NCBI RefSeq assembly: GCF_018390605.1
Contig: NZ_JAHBGD010000011.1
Span: forward strand, 1-49,499
DNA length: 49,499 nucleotides
Direction: 5' to 3'
DNA from: Ancylobacter defluvii
GTDB lineage: Bacteria > Pseudomonadota > Alphaproteobacteria > Rhizobiales > Xanthobacteraceae
Both the position numbers and the translations under genes were made by a program. The notes under the pieces were generated by a model, which did not search any database, was not told the origin of the DNA, and was given only the letters and a program-made list of their open reading frames with translations. Of the stretch, positions 46,554-49,499 are shown piece by piece (positions within the stretch are counted from its first letter, which is position 1; each line of letters opens with the position of its first letter).

Positions 46554-47819
46554 TCAGGTATTCATGGAATCGAAGAAGTCGCCATTGGTCTTGGTCTGGC
46601 GCAATTTGTCCAGCAGGAACTCGATGGCGTCGACGGTGCCCATCGGATTGAGGATGCGCCGCAGCACATACATCTTCTTGAGCACGTCGTTCGGCACCAG
46701 CAGCTCTTCCTTGCGGGTGCCCGAGCGGGTGATGTCGATGGCCGGGAACACCCGCTTGTCGGACACCTTGCGGTCGAGGATGACTTCGGAGTTACCCGTG
46801 CCCTTGAATTCCTCGAAGATCACCTCGTCCATGCGCGAGCCGGTCTCGATCAGCGCCGTGGCGATGATGGTCAGCGAGCCGCCTTCCTCGATGTTGCGCG
46901 CCGCGCCGAAGAAGCGCTTGGGCCGCTGCAGGGCGTTGGCGTCGACACCGCCGGTCAGCACCTTGCCGGAGGACGGCACCACGGTGTTGTAGGCGCGGCC
47001 GAGGCGGGTGATCGAATCCAGCAGGATCACAACGTCGCGCTTGTGCTCAACCAGGCGCTTGGCCTTCTCGATCACCATCTCGGCGACCTGCACGTGGCGC
47101 TGGGCCGGCTCGTCGAAGGTGGAGGACACCACCTCGCCCTTCACCGAGCGTTGCATGTCGGTGACTTCCTCCGGCCGCTCGTCGATGAGCAGCACGATGA
47201 GGTAGCACTCGGGGTGGTTGGTGGTGATCGACTGGGCGATGTTCTGCAAGAGAACGGTTTTACCCGTGCGCGGCGGTGCCACGATCAGGCCGCGCTGGCC
47301 CTTGCCGATCGGCGCCACGATATCGATGATTCGTGGCGAGAAGTCCTTGCGGGTCGGATCCTCGATCTCGAGCTTCAGCCGCTCGTCGGGATAGAGCGGG
47401 GTGAGGTTGTCGAAGTTGATCTTGTGACGGATCTTCTCCGGGTCCTCGAAATTGATCGTGTTGACCTTGAGCAGCGCGAAATAGCGCTCGCCCTCTTTCG
47501 GCGAGCGGATCTGGCCTTCCACCGTGTCGCCGGTGCGCAGGCCGAAGCGGCGGATCTGCGAGGGCGAGACATAGATATCGTCGGGGCCGGGCAGATAATT
47601 GGCGTCCGGCGAGCGCAGGAAGCCGAAGCCGTCGGAGAGGATCTCGACGACGCCTTCGCCGATGATGTCGGTCTCGCGGGCGGCCAGCTGTTTCAGAATG
47701 GCGAACATCAGCTCCTGCTTGCGCAGCGTGCTGGCGTTCTCGACCTCGAGCTCCTCGGCAGTGACGAGCAGTTCGGCCGGAGTCTTGGACTTGAGGTCCT
47801 GGAGCTTCATTTCCCCCAT
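46554..47819 (-). CDS. rho: Transcription termination factor Rho
   Basis: Hexameric RNA-dependent ATPase/helicase, 421 residues from ATG 47819 ([10 protein letters not shown], the usual alphaproteobacterial start). The N-terminal primary RNA site includes [22 protein letters not shown]; the ATPase has Walker A APPRTGKT, Walker [17 protein letters not shown] and the Q/R-loop region [26 protein letters not shown]. Length is standard. Sits between the small membrane protein gene and hemJ, the class-typical order. Confidence 0.98.
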   Translation of the reverse strand: MGEMKLQDLKSKTPAELLVTAEELEVENASTLRKQELMFAILKQLAARETDIIGEGVVEILSDGFGFLRSPDANYLPGPDDIYVSPSQIRRFGLRTGDTVEGQIRSPKEGERYFALLKVNTINFEDPEKIRHKINFDNLTPLYPDERLKLEIEDPTRKDFSPRIIDIVAPIGKGQRGLIVAPPRTGKTVLLQNIAQSITTNHPECYLIVLLIDERPEEVTDMQRSVKGEVVSSTFDEPAQRHVQVAEMVIEKAKRLVEHKRDVVILLDSITRLGRAYNTVVPSSGKVLTGGVDANALQRPKRFFGAARNIEEGGSLTIIATALIETGSRMDEVIFEEFKGTGNSEVILDRKVSDKRVFPAIDITRSGTRKEELLVPNDVLKKMYVLRRILNPMGTVDAIEFLLDKLRQTKTNGDFFDSMNT

Positions 47820-48051
47820 GGGAAAGGGCCTCGATGTTTGGATGTTTCCGGCGGAAGAGATCCGGCACGGACGATCGTGGAATAAGGGAAGCGCTGGTCT
47901 GCGGACCGAGCCGGCGGAAAACCCGGCTTCTTGTCCGACCCACCGGCCGGCATCGGGGAGATGCCGGTGCAAACGATGCGGCAGCCAGCTTCGCGGAGAG
48001 TTAGCAACATAGGCAAGCTGGCGATTCCGCGCAAGCCTGCTGAAACGAGGA

Positions 48052-48477
48052 TCAGAAAGGTTTCACCGCCACCAGGATCACGATCGCGATCATCAGCAGC
48101 GTCGGCACCTCGTTGGCGATGCGGTAGAAGCGGGCGGAACGGGTGTTTCGGTCCTCGGCAAAGTCCCTCACCCGCGCGGTGAGAAAGCCGTGGAAGCCGC
48201 TCATCGCCAGCACCAGCGCGAATTTGGCGTGGAACCAGGGCGCGACCCACCAGCCGCCCTGCCACGCCAGCCACAGCCCGGCGAGCCAGGTCACCGCCAT
48301 CGCCGGGTCGATGATGCCCTTCAACAGCCGCCGTTCCATGATCTTGAACGTCTCGGACTGCTGCGAGCCGGGAGGCGCGTCGCAATGATAGACCATCAGG
48401 CGCGGCAGATAGAGCATGCCCGCCATCCAGGAGATGACGGCGAGGATGTGCAGCGCCTTGATCCAGTCGTAGAGCAT
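48052..48477 (-). CDS. hemJ: Protoporphyrinogen IX oxidase HemJ (CopD-like)
   Basis: Membrane enzyme of haem synthesis, 141 residues from ATG 48477 (a frame to 48573 is shadow). Four membrane segments are visible. The conserved His10 ([21 protein letters not shown]) and Lys85 ([17 protein letters not shown]) needed in HemJ are present. It oxidises protoporphyrinogen IX and serves in bacteria lacking HemY or HemG. Placed between rho and hemE, both in the same direction. Confidence 0.92.
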   Translation of the reverse strand: MLYDWIKALHILAVISWMAGMLYLPRLMVYHCDAPPGSQQSETFKIMERRLLKGIIDPAMAVTWLAGLWLAWQGGWWVAPWFHAKFALVLAMSGFHGFLTARVRDFAEDRNTRSARFYRIANEVPTLLMIAIVILVAVKPF

Positions 48478-48483
48478 CAAGCT

Positions 48484-48510
48484 GTTCCAGCAAAAGTGCG
48501 AAGCGGTTTC
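48484..48510 (+). repeat. Short dispersed repeat, copy 2
   Basis: TTCCAGCAAAAGTGCGAAGC followed by GGTTTCG, between hemJ and hemE, resembles the element at 19123-19152. Bases after it (GTGCCGGGAATCGC) also resemble the known GGAATTGC end of such repeats in Hyphomicrobiales (recalled, not searched). Confidence 0.5.
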
Positions 48511-48535
48511 GTGCCGGGAATCGCTATTCCGGATT

Positions 48536-49499
48536 TCAAAAGCCCCTGACCCGCCGCAGCATCTGCTCGACATGGGCGATCGGCGTTTCCGGTCGGATGC
48601 CGTGGCCGAGATTGAAGATATGCGCGGCGCCCCGCAAGTCGGCCAGCAGCGCGTCGATGGCGGCGTCGAGGCTTGCCCCGCCGGCGATCAGCGCCAGCGG
48701 ATCGAGGTTGCCCTGCAACGCTACCTTGCCGCCCAGCGCCCGCCGCACCGCCGGCCGGTCCGCCGTCCAGTCGAGCCCGACGGCATCGACCCCGCTGGCC
48801 TCGACCAGCTGCGTGAGACCGGTGAGTGTCGCCCCCTTCGGGAAGGCGATGATGCGCGCCCCCGGCCTTTTCGCTCTGACCAGCCCGACCAGCCGCGAAA
48901 TCGGCCGGATCGTACACCTGACAAAACTCTCCGGGTCGAGCACGCCGGACCAGCTGTCGAAGATCTGCACCGCATCGGCTCCGGCCTCCAGCTGCCCGAG
49001 CAGGTAGTCGGCGGAGACCTCGACCAGCCGGTCGATCAGCGCGTCGAAGAAGACCGGATCGGTGAGCGAAGCGAGGCGGGCGGGGGCCTGGTCGGGCGTG
49101 CCGCGGCCGGCGATCATGTAGGTCGCCACCGTCCAGGGCGCGCCGCAGAAGCCGAGCAGCGCGGTTTCCGCCGGCAGGCTGGCGCGGGTCTTCGCCACCG
49201 TCTCGAACACCGGCCCGGTACGAGCCGGATCGAGCATCCGGCGTAAATTATTGAGATCGCTGATATTCTTTACCGGATCGAGACGCGGCCCCTCCCCGGC
49301 CTCGAAGGTAAGCCCCATGCCCAGCGCATGCGGTACCACCAGGATATCGGAAAACAGAATCGCCGCGTCGAAATTGAACCGACGAATGGGTTGGAGCGTT
49401 ACCTCGGTGGCGTAGTCGGGATTGTAGCAGAGGGAGAGGAAATCGCCGGCCTTGGCGCGCAACTCGCGATATTCCGGCAGGTAGCGCCCGGCCTGGCGC
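48536..49499 (-). CDS. hemE: Uroporphyrinogen decarboxylase, 5' end cut by window
   Basis: Converts uroporphyrinogen III to coproporphyrinogen III. About 321 C-terminal residues are present; the frame is open to the window end and reads [13 protein letters not shown] just before it, so only the first ~25 residues are missing. An ATG at 49462 is internal, not the start. Substrate-site segments [25 protein letters not shown] and [11 protein letters not shown] are visible. Next to hemJ and rho; in this class hemE often borders oriC, which would lie beyond the right edge. Confidence 0.97.
   Translation of the reverse strand, partial: RQAGRYLPEYRELRAKAGDFLSLCYNPDYATEVTLQPIRRFNFDAAILFSDILVVPHALGMGLTFEAGEGPRLDPVKNISDLNNLRRMLDPARTGPVFETVAKTRASLPAETALLGFCGAPWTVATYMIAGRGTPDQAPARLASLTDPVFFDALIDRLVEVSADYLLGQLEAGADAVQIFDSWSGVLDPESFVRCTIRPISRLVGLVRAKRPGARIIAFPKGATLTGLTQLVEASGVDAVGLDWTADRPAVRRALGGKVALQGNLDPLALIAGGASLDAAIDALLADLRGAAHIFNLGHGIRPETPIAHVEQMLRRVRGF

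Overview
The window is GC-rich, tightly packed chromosomal DNA from an alphaproteobacterium, most likely Hyphomicrobiales. The evidence is the linked set rho-hemJ-hemE, mnmE-mnmG-rsmG-parA-parB and leuS-lptE-holA (the usual origin-proximal block of this class), a perfect parS site, a CenR-type regulator, a DUF1674 protein and clusters of GANTC (CcrM-type) sites. A family such as Xanthobacteraceae is plausible but is inference only.

Left part (1-19122), metabolic and accessory: a small Arg-rich Tat-exported protein; a LysR regulator divergent from a PotABCD-like ABC transporter operon that ends in an Asp/Glu-racemase-like gene lacking the usual cysteines; a Tat-exported epoxide hydrolase; a TetR regulator divergent from an ABC-F ATPase; an aldehyde dehydrogenase-SDR pair divergent from a second LysR regulator; a gnd-zwf-HAD phosphatase operon for the oxidative pentose phosphate pathway; and a membrane-associated metallophosphoesterase.

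Middle part (19123-25463): clearly lower GC, looser gene spacing and envelope or stress genes (OmpA-DUF2092 protein with a coupled 70-residue secreted peptide, an HdeA-like protein, a DUF2254 membrane protein, an AI-2E-type transporter). It ends in a decayed PIN-domain toxin gene beside tRNA-Thr(CGT), and looks like acquired DNA. No integrase or att duplication was seen.

Right part (25464-49499), mostly core: htpX, a DUF1674 gene, an unusual hairpin-rich intergenic region with an NrdR-box-like palindrome and a terminator, a DUF1508 gene, arfB, a cNMP-binding protein and cenR separated by a dense GANTC cluster, an L,D-transpeptidase, a YggS protein, a diguanylate cyclase, leuS-lptE-holA, parB-parA-rsmG-mnmG and mnmE with one perfect and two degenerate parS sites, a YyaL-type thioredoxin-domain protein, a gene-free stretch with a DnaA box, hairpins and GANTC sites, a small membrane protein, rho, hemJ and the 3' part of hemE, which is cut by the window end.

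No intact mobile element, rRNA operon or CRISPR array was found. The most notable signals are non-coding: the NrdR-like/GANTC/terminator region at 27144-27335, the parS set, the GANTC clusters at 28790-28828 and 45895-45964, and the DnaA-box region near 45800.
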